This document shows positions 25,376 to 37,800 of a stretch of 64,000 nucleotides of DNA, piece after piece. The stretch comes from Ottelia alismoides (taxonomy: Eukaryota; Streptophyta; Magnoliopsida; Alismatales; Hydrocharitaceae): the NCBI GenBank assembly GCA_037367405.1, contig JAZKJV010002951.1:1-64000 (forward strand), given 5' to 3'. Every line of letters starts with the position of its first letter. Position 1 is the stretch's first letter. Both the position numbers and the translations under genes were made by a program. The notes under the pieces were generated by a model. That model was not told the origin of the DNA, did no database searches, and saw only the letters and a program-made list of their open reading frames with translations.

Positions 25376-27712
25376 TATTGGACTTGTAAGCCCTTGGCGA
25401 CCCATTATTGTAATAGAAGTTATTATTTTATCATGTCCATCTGAAATGACATGAATAATTGAATGAATGCACTTTATTGTTAAGGTCCCTTAGTACAATT
25501 AGGGTTATATACCATGGCCATATTGAATACCATGCAACCGGTAAGACACAACTGACTTCAAATATGTGATATTCAATAAAGATATCCAATCCAAGAAAGA
25601 GATGTCTATCTTTCTCTAAAAGATTAATTTCCATCCGACTTCTTGATGCAGGTCCATTGCGTAGGAATGGGAATTCAGAAGTGTTGGAATAATCAAGTTA
25701 AAGAGTTGACTTGATGAGGTTGAGATAAACTAAGACCTGAATTGTAACTGTCACGATTAAGCACATATCCTTCGACCTGAGACAGATATGCATCTATATG
25801 CTGAGTATGCACATCTGACAGATCAATAGGTTGGTGACCTCGTCAAGGTCCATATACCGGTGTGTTGGTGTGCATATGAAGTTGTATGAGATGTATGATC
25901 TCTTGAAGGAATCATACAGGTTCATACTTTATGAACTGGGAGACAGAGCTCACTCATGATATATTTTGGAGTCAAAATGAATTCAATGCATGGTCACCTT
26001 GTTTATGAAATAAGACACGAATTCGAGATATTAATATATACTTTTGAAAAGTATATGATTAATATTGTCGCTCAATTAACAAATGAGAAATCTATTGATA
26101 CATTTCGAAGAACACAGCTAAACCAGGGAATGACTTCAAATTTATCAAAGTCTTCTAGTGTGGAAGATGGGCGAGTATTGGAAAAACTCAAGGTTATATT
26201 TGTTGTAATGGATCATCTACCATGACACTTCCATTCCAAGGGAGTGATAGAACATTATGTCTCCATCTACTTAGATGATTTGTGATTTAATTAGATTAAA
26301 TCATATTTCATTTGAATCCAATTTTCAATTCCAATTCCAATTTCAACGTACAAATGTTGTAAACAGAAATGATCATGAAAATGGAAGTATACAGTCTCCT
26401 TGAGCTCATTTCTTAGCTCCAAATGATTTAAACTACGATTAAAAATGGTCAAGGAAGCTGGATTCAACTCACCGACACTTTGTCCAGCTCATGGAGAGTA
26501 TGACGCATTTCATTGAGCTCATTGAGAGTGTAAAGTGTTATATCTCAAGCTCAACATTCGTAGGTGATAGATTTTTGCAAAAAATATTATAACCATGAAA
26601 TTGGATAATTATCCACATTTCAAGTCACTATACATAGATAGTATGATCTCCCCATCATTATTTCCAAGTATATGCATTCCTATCTCATTAGTCTTAATTG
26701 GATTAGGACTCATACATGTTAATGGAAATATTGTAATAATTATGATTATTACATATTATTGACAAGGGAAATTTTGTGAATATGATTCATAAGCATAAAC
26801 TCATTAATTAATGTGAATAGTAATCCACAATAATTAATTTTATATGAATGTGATTCATATAAATATTTATATAAATATGATTTACATAATTTTTCCAAGG
26901 CATGAGATTTTGTGAATTCGATTTACATTAATTTTGTAGATATAAATTGGATTTACATTTAATTTTGGGTTCATGAATACGATTCATAAGCTTTAAGGAT
27001 TAACTCCATAATTTCTCCAATCTTGATAATATGACTACTAAGTGAGTTAACTAAATTTATAAAATTTGCAACAACAACTTCAATATATGGAAGGTGATGT
27101 GGCGTGTACATATGATGTACATATGGTTCCACATGTTGAGTTCTAATTGAATTAGGACTCTAAAGTTGTTGCATATTTTATGTTAATTATTTAGTATTAA
27201 TCGATGATTATAAGGATATGATCCTTATTGAATTAGGACTTGATCTTAGCCCTAAATCCAAGGGCTACTAAGACACATGTTGGACATGTGTTTTAAGTAT
27301 AAAAGGAGGACAGTGCCTTCTCTTTTTTTGTGTGACACACAACAATCAAGAGAGTAAGTCCTTCTCTAAATTCCGCGCCCCTCTGAGAGAGAGAGAGTCT
27401 ACAACTCTCACAACTCTCTTCTTGTTGTCCTAGTCGACGTTCGGATCGTGGAAGCAACACGCCACGCCCACGAGAGAGAAATATGCAGATTTGACTTCAA
27501 TTCGGGAGCTTTCTTTCGTAGAAACTCACGCATCAAAGATAATTCTAATTTACCTCTCTTATTCACCATGAATATTAGAAATCGTAAAGGAAATCATTTC
27601 CTTATATATTTGATTTCTAGATGCACAAATCGTTGTGCCACATTTTCTAGTTATACGATGAATTAACATTGTTTTGACAAATTGTTTGCTAAATATTCCG
27701 CGTTTTCCGCAA
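25376..27712 (+). repeat. 3' LTR of element A
   Basis: Opens TATTGGACTTGTAAGCCC, a diverged form of the B LTR start, and keeps B-like blocks: a CATCTGAAATGAC tract, TTAGTACAATTAGGGTTAT, GGTTGGTGACCT, and a purine/pyrimidine leader near 27390-27410. The end is placed at TTTTCCGCA (about 27712) by analogy only. The 5' partner LTR is absent. Confidence 0.65.
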
Positions 27713-28135
27713 TGCATAGTAAATAATTTTTTATTTACTTCCTTCAAATATCGATTATTGACACCCATATCCATAATGGATATCGATATGCATGTCACTT
27801 TGATATCAATAAATATTTGTATTTATTGATGTATCTATATTCATATTTAAAAAAATGGACAAGTATATACCATAACATATATTTTTGTCAATCTTATTAT
27901 GGCACAACCAATACACGAACGGAGAAGTGGAAGTATGATTTCTTTCTTTCCTCTATTCAGCCAAAATAGATGGGGCCTGGAAGATATGGGCGGGGAGTCT
28001 GGGGACTGTGGAAGGTCGGAGAAGTTCAGGAGGAGTTATGAGCTAGAGTTGGAAATCTGAGTTGTTTTAACATCAGATGGGGGAGTCCAGGCGTACCCAA
28101 CGTTGAAGGGGGTGCTTTCACCACATCGCAAAAAG
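27713..28135 (+). other. Upstream region of the host gene
   Basis: About 420 bp between the end of element A and the start codon. A CCAAT motif is at about 27907. No clear TATA box is seen. The promoter and 5' UTR are presumed to be here, so the transposon ends very close to the gene. Confidence 0.4.
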
Positions 28136-28836
28136 ATGTCCCTGCTTTTCCATATCGCTTCTCCCAGACCCTCCTGCCCCTCTCCCGCTCTCGGCAACTC
28201 CCTCAACGTACCCGCCACTTCGCTCTTCCTCTGTCCGAAAGACGTGCACCCGCGTCCTCGCACCCCGAGGCTGCCGTCATTACGCGCCTCCGCCGCCCCC
28301 GATTCCACTCCGAACGCTAACCATGGCAAGAAGAAGAAGATCCACCGCCCTCGGGAAGCCAACCATCGAGGTGAGAGCTCTGGCGACGCCGCCGACGAAC
28401 AGTTTCCCACGACGATCCCCCGAAAGCCGCGGCGAGGGCGGAGGAGCGAGGCAGCTGCTGTGGAAGACTTCGTGCGGGAGTCGCTGGAACGGACCTTCAT
28501 TTCCATTCGGGAGCAGAACAGGGAGGCGCTGAAGGGCAAGCCCCCGATTTTAAAGGAGAAAGCGCCGGAAAACTCGTTGGCGTCGGAGGCCGATTGGGTC
28601 GTGACTGAGGAGGAGGATCGGGATTGGCCGCTGGATGCCGATGTGGGATGGGGCGTGCGGGCATCGGAGTACTTCGAAAAGCACCCGATAAAGAACGTGG
28701 TGGTGGACGGAGAGGAGATTGATTGGGAGGGGGATATGGAGGAGGGCTGGGTAAAGGAGATCAACTGTTTGGAGTGGGAGAGGTTTGCATTCCATCCGAG
28801 CCCGCTCATAGTGCTGGTTTTTGAACGATATAACAG
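28136..28836 (+). CDS. Exon 1 of the MRL7-like gene
   Basis: Codes residues 1-233 and two bases of codon 234. The donor is AACAG|GTAGTG. GC content is clearly higher than in the later exons and the flanks. It carries the transit-peptide-like N-terminus, the basic [10 protein letters not shown] tract, the acidic middle and the first strand of the thioredoxin-like fold. An antisense ORF covering 28036-28809 is a mirror of this exon. Confidence 0.88.
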
Positions 28837-31800
28837 GTAGTGTATTCTCTTCTTCCCTTGGATGGTTCGGAGTAATGAAGCAAATGCTTTATCATGACTA
28901 CGCTCTATCTTTCACCATCAGGTCTTGATTTGAAACTGGGTCTTGTGATTGCTTTGGATATATCCTGGCGCTGCATCTGTTAATTTAATTAGGTATAAAA
29001 GATGATAGTTTTGATGCAAGTGTTTCCAAATGGAGACCGGATATTCGGTTTTATTTCGTGCATGTATTTGAGTCTAAATCTGCAAATCAAATATCTTCTT
29101 GGTTTTGGTTTTTATCGTATGCAAGCGAATTTGTACTACCCCTTTAATGGAATTCTTTACACAGCTTTCTAGTCCATGTAAATGTGAGCTCGTGAATTGT
29201 GCATCCACTGTTGGTCATGGACAGAGTGTAGAAAAAAAGAGATGGAGAGAGGGATGGCGCACAATGTTCACCAAGAGGGAGAAGGGCAAATACGTGTTGA
29301 GGAATGATACATCGTGAAATAAATAAAAAGGGTTTAATTTTTGTCTGTTTAATTGAAGTCATTTTTATTTTCATTTAATTGAGTCATTGCGATTTTATTT
29401 TAAATAAAGAGATCGCATGCAATCTCAAATCAAATTAGTTAGTCGGTTATATTTAGCAGTTATTTGGTTAGAGATATTTAGATTCGAAATTAAGATTTTA
29501 TTTTATTTGATTTTACCTTTTTTCATTGAAAATCAAAGGAAAGTTTTACAAAGCAGCTGTGAGACCTGCTATGCTCTATGGATCTGAATGTTGGCCTGTG
29601 AAATATAGACATGTGCATAGAATGTCGGTAGTAGAAATGAAAATGATAAGGTAGATGTGTGGACACACATGTAAAGATCGGATTCAGAATAATGCCATCA
29701 GAATGAAAGTAGGTGTAGCTCCGATCGAAGATAAGATCCGTGAAAATCGCGTAAGGTGCTTTGACTATGTGCAAAGGAGGTCAACTGATGCACCAGTGAT
29801 GAGATGTGAGTTTTGGAATGTTGAGCCGGCTAAAAGAGGGCGTGGAAGGTCTAAAAAGTGTTGGAATGAGACTTTACGAAAGGATCCTAGTTTTTTGGAT
29901 CTAAGCCTGCGAATGGCCCAAGATAGATGTGAATGGATGCAAAAAATCCATGTGGCTGACCCTACTTAAAGTGGGAAAAGTCTTTGTTGTTGTGATTTTA
30001 TCTTTTTTTCTATTTTTATAACCCACCCCATCTATATAAGGGGATGATAGTCCAATGTTTTATTCATTTAATTCAGAGTTTATAAAAATCGAGATTCATC
30101 TCTCTCCCTTCTCCCTTCTCCCTCGACACTATCTTCGCGATTCTTTCCTGAATCTTGTGTAACTGGTGCACTTTCTCTTATTCCTCCCTCCAATTTCTTC
30201 TTCCACCAAATATTTCCACCTTAAAATTATTTTTTCACCGTTGAAACTTCTCCATTTGCACCATTTGGTATCAGAGCATGGCCTTTAGATCGTCCTCACG
30301 ATCTAACGATCCGTACAGATGTTCGCGCAAACACACAACGAAAGACTCTCATTTGACTGAACATAAACGGCGAGTTGAAGATGCCTACAACAAAGAGTTG
30401 ATATCCATATTGCTCGAATTTTAGTCGATTCTAAGGGAGTTGGCTGCAGATTCACGGATCCTGAACACCGTCGGATCGACTCCACCACAATCTGTGATGC
30501 TACCATCAGAGAAAGCCGTACCCACAGCTGCTGTACTGGAGGTATCTCAACCACCTCACCCTCGTTTTCCACACCATCGACAATCACAACCCTCTCGCGG
30601 GTCCCCTATGTCACTCCCACACCTCTGGCCCCTTCGTCGACTCCTTCTGCCACCAAAACAGCCCCGTCGCACCCCCCTTACGCCCCCAAAACCCAATCCG
30701 GGCTTACTGTCCAGCACGATTTCAATCAGCCGATGCCGGTGTGATCAACTCCACCAATACCCGCGACCCTCTCTTAGTTCCCCCATGCCTCCCTTGCACC
30801 TCTAGCGACCCCCCAGCCCCGTCGCGACCCTCTTCTACCGCCAAAACACCATCTCCAGCCTCGTCACCATCACCACCTCGCATCCCTCGCCCGAAGGCTC
30901 GCTTCCCGCATTCCACGACGCCCCTTCAACTTCCCCCAACACCACCGCCAATCTCTGATGGAACCCCTCGACGCCGTCCTTCACCCCAAGCCGCCTCACG
31001 TGCCCTTCCTTGTCTCCGCTCCGTCTTCTTCCATGGCTCCAGCATGCTGCTCAACCCAGACTGCCCTCACCTTACCGCCATTACCGCCTCTTATGTCCAC
31101 CTTGCCGCCGTTGAATGTGGAGGAAGAAAACCCTAACAAAGGTTTTTCTTTCCATCCCGATGAGATTCGTATCCCATAAAAAAGAGGAAAATTGGCTCAT
31201 TTGAAAATATTACAAGAAACCATTCCCACCAAAATTCTTTATTTAAAGATTAAAGGATTATACATATGTGTGGGTATTTATTTAAGTGAAGGGGTAGAAA
31301 AATTGGAGGTACACCCTCCAATTGAGAAGAACTACAAAACGTAATGCTCAATTGATTATAAAAAATACGTAATTGGAGCAAATTATTCAATAAATTTGGG
31401 ATAATTCTCTGGTACAATATCTGAAGATCCAACAACTCATCAATAGATGAGTTTTTTGAAGCGGCAGAGAGCTGATGGAACGTGAAATAAATAAACATGG
31501 TTTAATTTCCGTATGTTTAATTAGAGTTGTTTTTATTTTCGGTTAATTGAGTTGTTGCGATTTTATTTTAAATAAAGAGATCGTATGTGATCTCAAATCA
31601 AATTAGTTAGTTGGTTAGAGATATTTTGAGTCCAAACTAGGATTTTATTTTATTTGATTTTATCATCATTCTATTTTTTAACCCCATCCCTCCTACATAA
31701 AGGGGATGGTAGTCCAATATTTTATTTATTCAAAGAGTTTATAAAAATTGAGATCCATCTCTCTCCCCCTCTCCCTTTTCCCTCGATGCGATCTCCACAA

Positions 31801-34800
31801 TTCTTTCTCGAATCTTGCGCAACCGGTATGCTTTCTCTTCTCCGTTCCTCCAAATTCTTCTTCCACCAAATATTTCCACCTTAAAATTATTTTTTTCACT
31901 GTTGGAAATTCTTTATTTGCATCAAGGAGGGTATAGGGAGGCGTGGAGGCTCTTCATGGGGATGATGTTGGAGATTCAGTGTGCGTAAAGGTTCGTCGAA
32001 GGAGGAGGATGTTAGGCGACCCTTCTCTGTCTGGTGGAGGTGCATTGGGAACTAGGCCTCTACTCCTTTGGTTTAGTCGGGGTTAGTTTGTGCTGTAGAG
32101 ATATATTTATATTTTTGTACTGTTTCTTTATTTTCTTTTCTTATGTCCGTCTTATGTAATTTACCCATAGATTTCTCCCCTATATAAGAGAGCCTAGGGT
32201 TCCTAAGAATAATAAAAGAATAATACAATTCTCATTCTTTTTCTAACATGGTATCACAATGGCAATTCTAGACTAGAGCTCTCGTCTAAGAAACCCTATC
32301 CTTAAACCCCACCTACAAGCCTCCTCTCCTTGGGCGCCACCGCCGTCGACCCCTCTCTCTTGGATGCCGCCACCGGCCACCTCTCTCTCCTTGGATGTCG
32401 CCGGCCCCTCCCTCTTGGGTGCTGTCGGCTCCCCCCCTCTCCTCAAGTGCTGCCGACCACCCATTCCTGACATCCAACTGAAAGAGAGTCCAATTACGTA
32501 CCACAACAATTGAAAAAAGAATCCTCAATGTAGAATGTCGAGTTACATGAGAAAACATATCCTGATAGTCCACCCCATATGTTTGGGTGAACCCACGAGC
32601 AACAAGCCTGGCCTTGTATCTATCTATTCTATCATCTACACGGCGTTTCATTTTAAACACCAACTTGTTCCTTACAACAGATTCATACCAGGTGGAGCGG
32701 GAACAACACTCCACGTGCCACGAGGCTGTAACCCATCCATCTCTTCCTCCATCGCAAGGCCCACTAACTAATTTATAACACCTACAACAAACATCTGAAA
32801 CTCCTTAAGAGATGCGTAAGAGAAACATGGGAAGAAGAGGGTATGTAGCACATGTACGTCTCCGCTTCCGTAGAGCAATGGGAACATCAATGTCCTTAGC
32901 CTCCTTGACGACCGAGACAAAACCATCTATAACCACCTACTCATTCTGCTGTAAATGCAAATCACCAATGCCATCAGCAGAAATCAAGTGCACATAATAT
33001 ATCTGGAGTATGCTGGATGATGGAGGAAGCTCATGAGTATGAGGTCGGTGCGTATAGACCTGAGGCAAAAAGATGGAGGCTACTAGTGGAGGTGTGGAGG
33101 AGGAGGTAGTGGCGAGGATGGTGAAGGTGGTGGAGATGAAGGGATCAATGGAACAAGAGATGGAGTGAGATGCGTAGTATTCGTAGGCGTGGTAGAAGAA
33201 ATCAGAGGTAGATGCATATATACCTCTTCTCCAGAATTTGAAGGAACAAACTATCACCTGTAGGAGAGAAAAACATAATGGACTCAAAGAAAGTGACATC
33301 CGTATTAACATAATATTTTCGTTGAACATGTTCAAACACCGATATCCCTTTTGAGTTTTGGAGTACCCACAAAGACACTTGACAACTTCAGGAGAGAGCT
33401 TGTCATGGCCAGGAGATGCATGATAAAGGGAGACAACAGACCCAAACACACGAAGAGTGATGGAGAAGTGATCCTTCTCGATAAATGTAATCAAGAACAA
33501 TATCTTTTTCCCAACATAGACGTGGGCATACGATTCACCAAGCAGCAAGCAAATAGAACCACATCTCCTAATAGGAACGGGGAACACGACTTTGAATTAA
33601 TAGGGTTCTGGTGACATTCAAAAGGTGACGATGTTTGCTTTCAGCCATCACGTTTTGTTGGGATATATAAGCACATGAAGTCTGATATATAATACCAAGG
33701 GTCCTGAAGAATTGTGAAAGTCGTAAGCTACAGAATTCCAATGCATTGTCAGAACAAATATACTTGACATTTGCAGAAAATATTCTTTATTTCATTAATA
33801 AAAGACTGAATGTTAGGACGAGCATCATGCTTATTTTTAAGTAGGAATTCCCACGACAACTTGGAAAAATATCAACAACAACAATATAAAATACGTGTCC
33901 CTGATGGTCTGGGACACGACTCGGATCCCGAATGTCAAGATGGATCAACTCAAAAATACTACGACTACTACGACACTGCCGACTCTGGAATGTAGACCGA
34001 TGGTGCTTTCCAAGCTGGCAAGCCTCGCATTGGAGGGTAGAGCAAGGAGAAATCAAAGGAAACACACGACACATCTTTTGCAGAGGAAGGTGACCAAGCC
34101 GGAGATGCGACACATAAGGAGAGACTGATCAAATACGAATAGACGAAGCACCAACATATAGGGAATGGACCGGTCTATAGAGACCTCCATGCTTACTGCC
34201 ATATCCAATCACCCTACATGTAAGAATGTCCTAAAACACAAGAGAAGACGAATCAGATATGACACGACAATGTAAGTCTTTGGTGATTTGCCTAATAGAC
34301 AATAAATTCATATGAAATCAAGAGCATGAAGAACATTTTGTATACTCATTGCCGAAGTCAACTGCACCTCCTCATGTCCAGTAATGGGAGAGTGGGCCCC
34401 ATCTGCTATCACTATAGATCTGCCTGACAGAATCAATATGTATGAACTAAACTACCTCTATCACCGCAGAGGTGGTATGAAGCTCCTGAATCCGTAATCC
34501 TTTCTGATAAATATGCTCTATAACATTTACTAAAAGCATATGCAATACCTGATGTGGTGACATATGTTGAAGCAACTACCTCTGAAGATCATGAGAGAGC
34601 AGTAGATGACCCAGGTTCTGGCACGATCTCTCTCAATCTTGCCATAAGGTCATCGAACCTCTAATCAGATGCCAGAAAAGGAGGATTAGATGGCTGATTC
34701 TGCTCTGCAACACGAGCCGAAACATGAAAACCATGCTTGGAGTAGCATGTATCCTTAGAATGTCCTGGTCTGTGGCAATAAGTATATTGTTGATGGGTTC

Positions 34801-37800
34801 GACTACCCTAAGGTCTTAATTGTCGGATTTCGATTTCATTTCGATAAGCCTGAAAAGAGAAATTCGGTGGAATTTCGATGGAATGATCCGAAATTGGGGA
34901 AATTGCTCGAAAACTCATTTTTAAAAATAAAGATTTCTAATATTCTGTAACTCAATCAATGAGATAAAAAGATATTTTTTTTGAGATATTAATATGATAT
35001 GTTACATTAAATTTCCATCCAATCGTCCCGACAGTCAAAAAAGTAGTATGCTGCTCAGAACCAGAACATGAATTAGAAACCATTAGTTTCTTCTCCTGAA
35101 CGTGAAGATAATGGTGACATGTGAGCACCTCTTCAATAAGAATGAGGCGACAAATATGATAACTAGTAATTAAAATATATATATCAAAATAAAGGAAAAA
35201 TAAAAATATCTTCAGTTAAAATTTTTAGCTCTTAAATCTTGTGTCTAACTGATTTGGTTTGGATTTAGATAAAAATATAGAAACTAACTACATAAACTTC
35301 TTCAAACAATGCAAATCACTCTAACAACTCAGCACATTAACGAATAAATAAGTGGAAATCCATTAATATATGCAAAATTCGATGAAAGCGAAGGACAAAT
35401 TCCCTTATTTTCGTTGTTTCATCGAAACTATATGTAATTTCGATGAAATTTCGTTGGCATTTCAGTGATATTTCGTTGAAATCCTGGAAAAAGAAATAAG
35501 GGAGCGTTTTGATTTCGGTGACCTAAAGAACTAGAAATTTTGGAGAATTTCAGTGGAATTTCTTTGAAAATTGAGGCCATGGACTACCCCCTCCTTTGTC
35601 ACGAGTACTACGTCCTCTGTACAGTGTAGAACCTCTTTTCCTGTGAGATGCAACCATAACCGAGGAGGTATGTGCTGAGTTACACCACCGTGTGCTATAG
35701 AAAGCCTGCTCAATCTGTGATATGCCTCCTCTATTAGAGGTATAGTGGCATCGGTCGGAATCTGTGACCGAGCTGCATCATATTCAGGATCAAGAGCTGC
35801 TAGAAAAACTCAGTCATCACCGAATCTCTGTTAGCCTTGAGCTGCTCTGGCGAAGCAGTCAAGGGAATGAAACCATGACGCTTCTCAAGCATACCCCTGA
35901 GAGAAGTATAAAGAGTATGAAGAGGACATTCGTTCCATTTTGTAGTGAAGATATCATGTTGTAATTGCAGCATCTTTGATTCATTTTTCGTCTGCTAGTG
36001 GGTAGCAGCGAGGATGTCCCACATCGTCTTTGTGGTGGGATGACTCATAATATCATTGGCTATCTCCACGGACACTGTCTCAGACAGTCAGACACACGCA
36101 TATGTGTCATCTGCCTCCTACAAGTATTAATCCCAATTTTGTCGATTGGTTCGTCCTATGTGAATGTGCTTCTTACTCGCACTACATTAGGCTCATGAAT
36201 TGCATAGCCCATAACTCATAATTAGTCCCATCCATCTTGACAATGGGTGCTGGACCTTTGAAGGCACTCGAGGATCGGGTGTCGACCTTGGAGTCGACCT
36301 TTTATCTGACATGATGATGATTGCTACAAAGACTGGGGCTGTAGACAAGGATGAACGTGCCTACACAGATATACAAGAAGATGGTTTAGGAGTAGACTCA
36401 TACCACAACTTCTCCCATCCTTTAGAAGCTTCTCCGAGTAACAAGGGTGGTTTAGATGATCAACACCACCCTAAAAACTTCAAAATTAGACTGAGCAATG
36501 GATTAAATTGCTCTTGGCAGCAATTTCTAAGCCTTCACGGACGATTATGGTAACCTCTAGGGTGCCACGAGGGTTGGCGATATCCACCCCAGGGTTTAGG
36601 CGACGATGGATGCCCCCTTGGGCGACGAAGAAGGCTGCTAGGAAGTCCTCTTTGGTGCTGTGGCAACGGCAACAGGTTGTCTCTGCTACTACAGCTTCTC
36701 GATGGCGGTGCCGGTGGCCGCAAGCGGCGGGTGTCGCGCCTAGGGTAGCGGCGACGGTTGTGGCCAAGAGAGGGAAAGGAGCGGCATCCTCTAGAGCTTA
36801 GGTGGGGAAAGGGACGATTAGGACACATGCTCCGATATAGGACCATCACTTTGATACCATGTAAAAAGGAAAAATAGTTAATTGTATTCCATTGAGGCCT
36901 TATGGCTCTCTTATATAGGAGAAAAATCTTATAGGAAAATTAATAATAAGTAAATATAGATAAAGGACAAATAAAAACATCTATCTCAGCAATAACACTT
37001 TATTTTTAATAATTTTGTGTTGGTCCATCTCTGTGCTACATCCTCTTTCTCCTTTTAGAAAACCGAGACAAAATAGTTTCTTGTATTATTTTTTTATCTT
37101 TTAATCTGATTTCTGGGTATCCAGCTGATGTACTTTCCCGCTAATTAATGAAATTTTGGTGTGGTGACTCCCATCTTGGGAGGGCTCTCCCTCGTTATTA
37201 TTCAAAAAAATCTTTTAATCTGATTTGGCAAATGTTGCATTTCTGAGTTTCAAAAAAAAAATGTTGCATTTCTTCGGAATAAACTCTTTCTATATGCTTA
37301 CCTGAGTAGTTCTTCTTGCCATAAATGAGCTGTATCTAGTACATTTTAGCCAGATGATAATGTGATTGCCACACGAATGCAATGCATTGGGTAACGTAAT
37401 CCTCCATTTTGGTGAAAAAGATGTATCCCACTTGAAAATATCATTTCTACATGCTCAGTCAAGTATCTTGACTTGCAAGAAAGGAGCTGCTGCATTTTTA
37501 TACAAACACATGAACAAATTCATTAACTTCCAATTTATTTTTTGACCTTATGCTTCTCTGTTTTCTTTTGTAACAGGGCTGCTGAAAATTGGAGGCTTTT
37601 AAAAGAACTTGAAAAAGCTGCAAAAGTTTACTGGAGTTCAGTAGATCGCCTACCTCCAAGAGTATGGACATTTTTATTAGACTGTCTTAAATCTTGGAAC
37701 GTATTTGACTGGAAGTTCAATGAATTGGTTGGAATTTGTCAAACATGTTGGATCTATTTGGATTTAAGTTTGATGTTGATCATTTCAAAAAAATGACGCC

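Larger units (their letters stand above)
12735..27712 (+). mobile_element. Ty1/copia element A, 5'-truncated, split by element B
   Basis: Coding remains of integrase, RT and RNase H (12735-14868) stop abruptly at a 5-bp duplication and resume at 25214, followed by a 3' LTR from about 25376. The 10.3 kb between is element B. LTR, gag and protease are missing at the 5' side. Many stops and frameshifts show an old insertion. The 3' LTR start resembles that of B (TATTGGACTTG against TGTTGGACATG), so A and B belong to related families. Confidence 0.8.
29315..31921 (+). mobile_element. Pol-less LTR retrotransposon in intron 1
   Basis: LTRs at 29315-30260 (enlarged by a LINE insertion) and 31483-31921 flank a 1.2-kb interior with a tRNA-Met primer site. 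The interior has no protease, integrase or RT, only a proline-rich frame, so the element would need enzymes from elsewhere. Both LTRs start TGAAATAAATAAA and end ATTTGCA. A clean target duplication was not found. Confidence 0.8.
32469..36997 (-). mobile_element. Short-LTR copia element, minus strand, 3' part missing
   Basis: Minus-strand order: LTR (36997-36860), primer site, GC-rich leader, gag (from 36313), zinc knuckle, protease and integrase remnants, and RT broken off at the QLDV motif near 32468. RT palm, RNase H and 3' LTR are missing and replaced by + strand LTR/leader DNA of the same family. A hAT-like element interrupts gag at 34809-35581. Confidence 0.8.

Noticed and set aside
28036..28809. 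257-codon minus-strand ORF
   Set aside because: Antisense shadow of exon 1, produced by GC-rich coding DNA. The + frame matches a known family and splices correctly.
30440..31179. Proline-rich ORFs as host genes
   Set aside because: Flanked by a matching LTR pair and primer site; low complexity and several competing frames.
37542..37796. 84-codon + ORF as a separate gene
   Set aside because: Its middle is exon 2 of the MRL7-like gene; both ends are intron sequence past the acceptor and donor.
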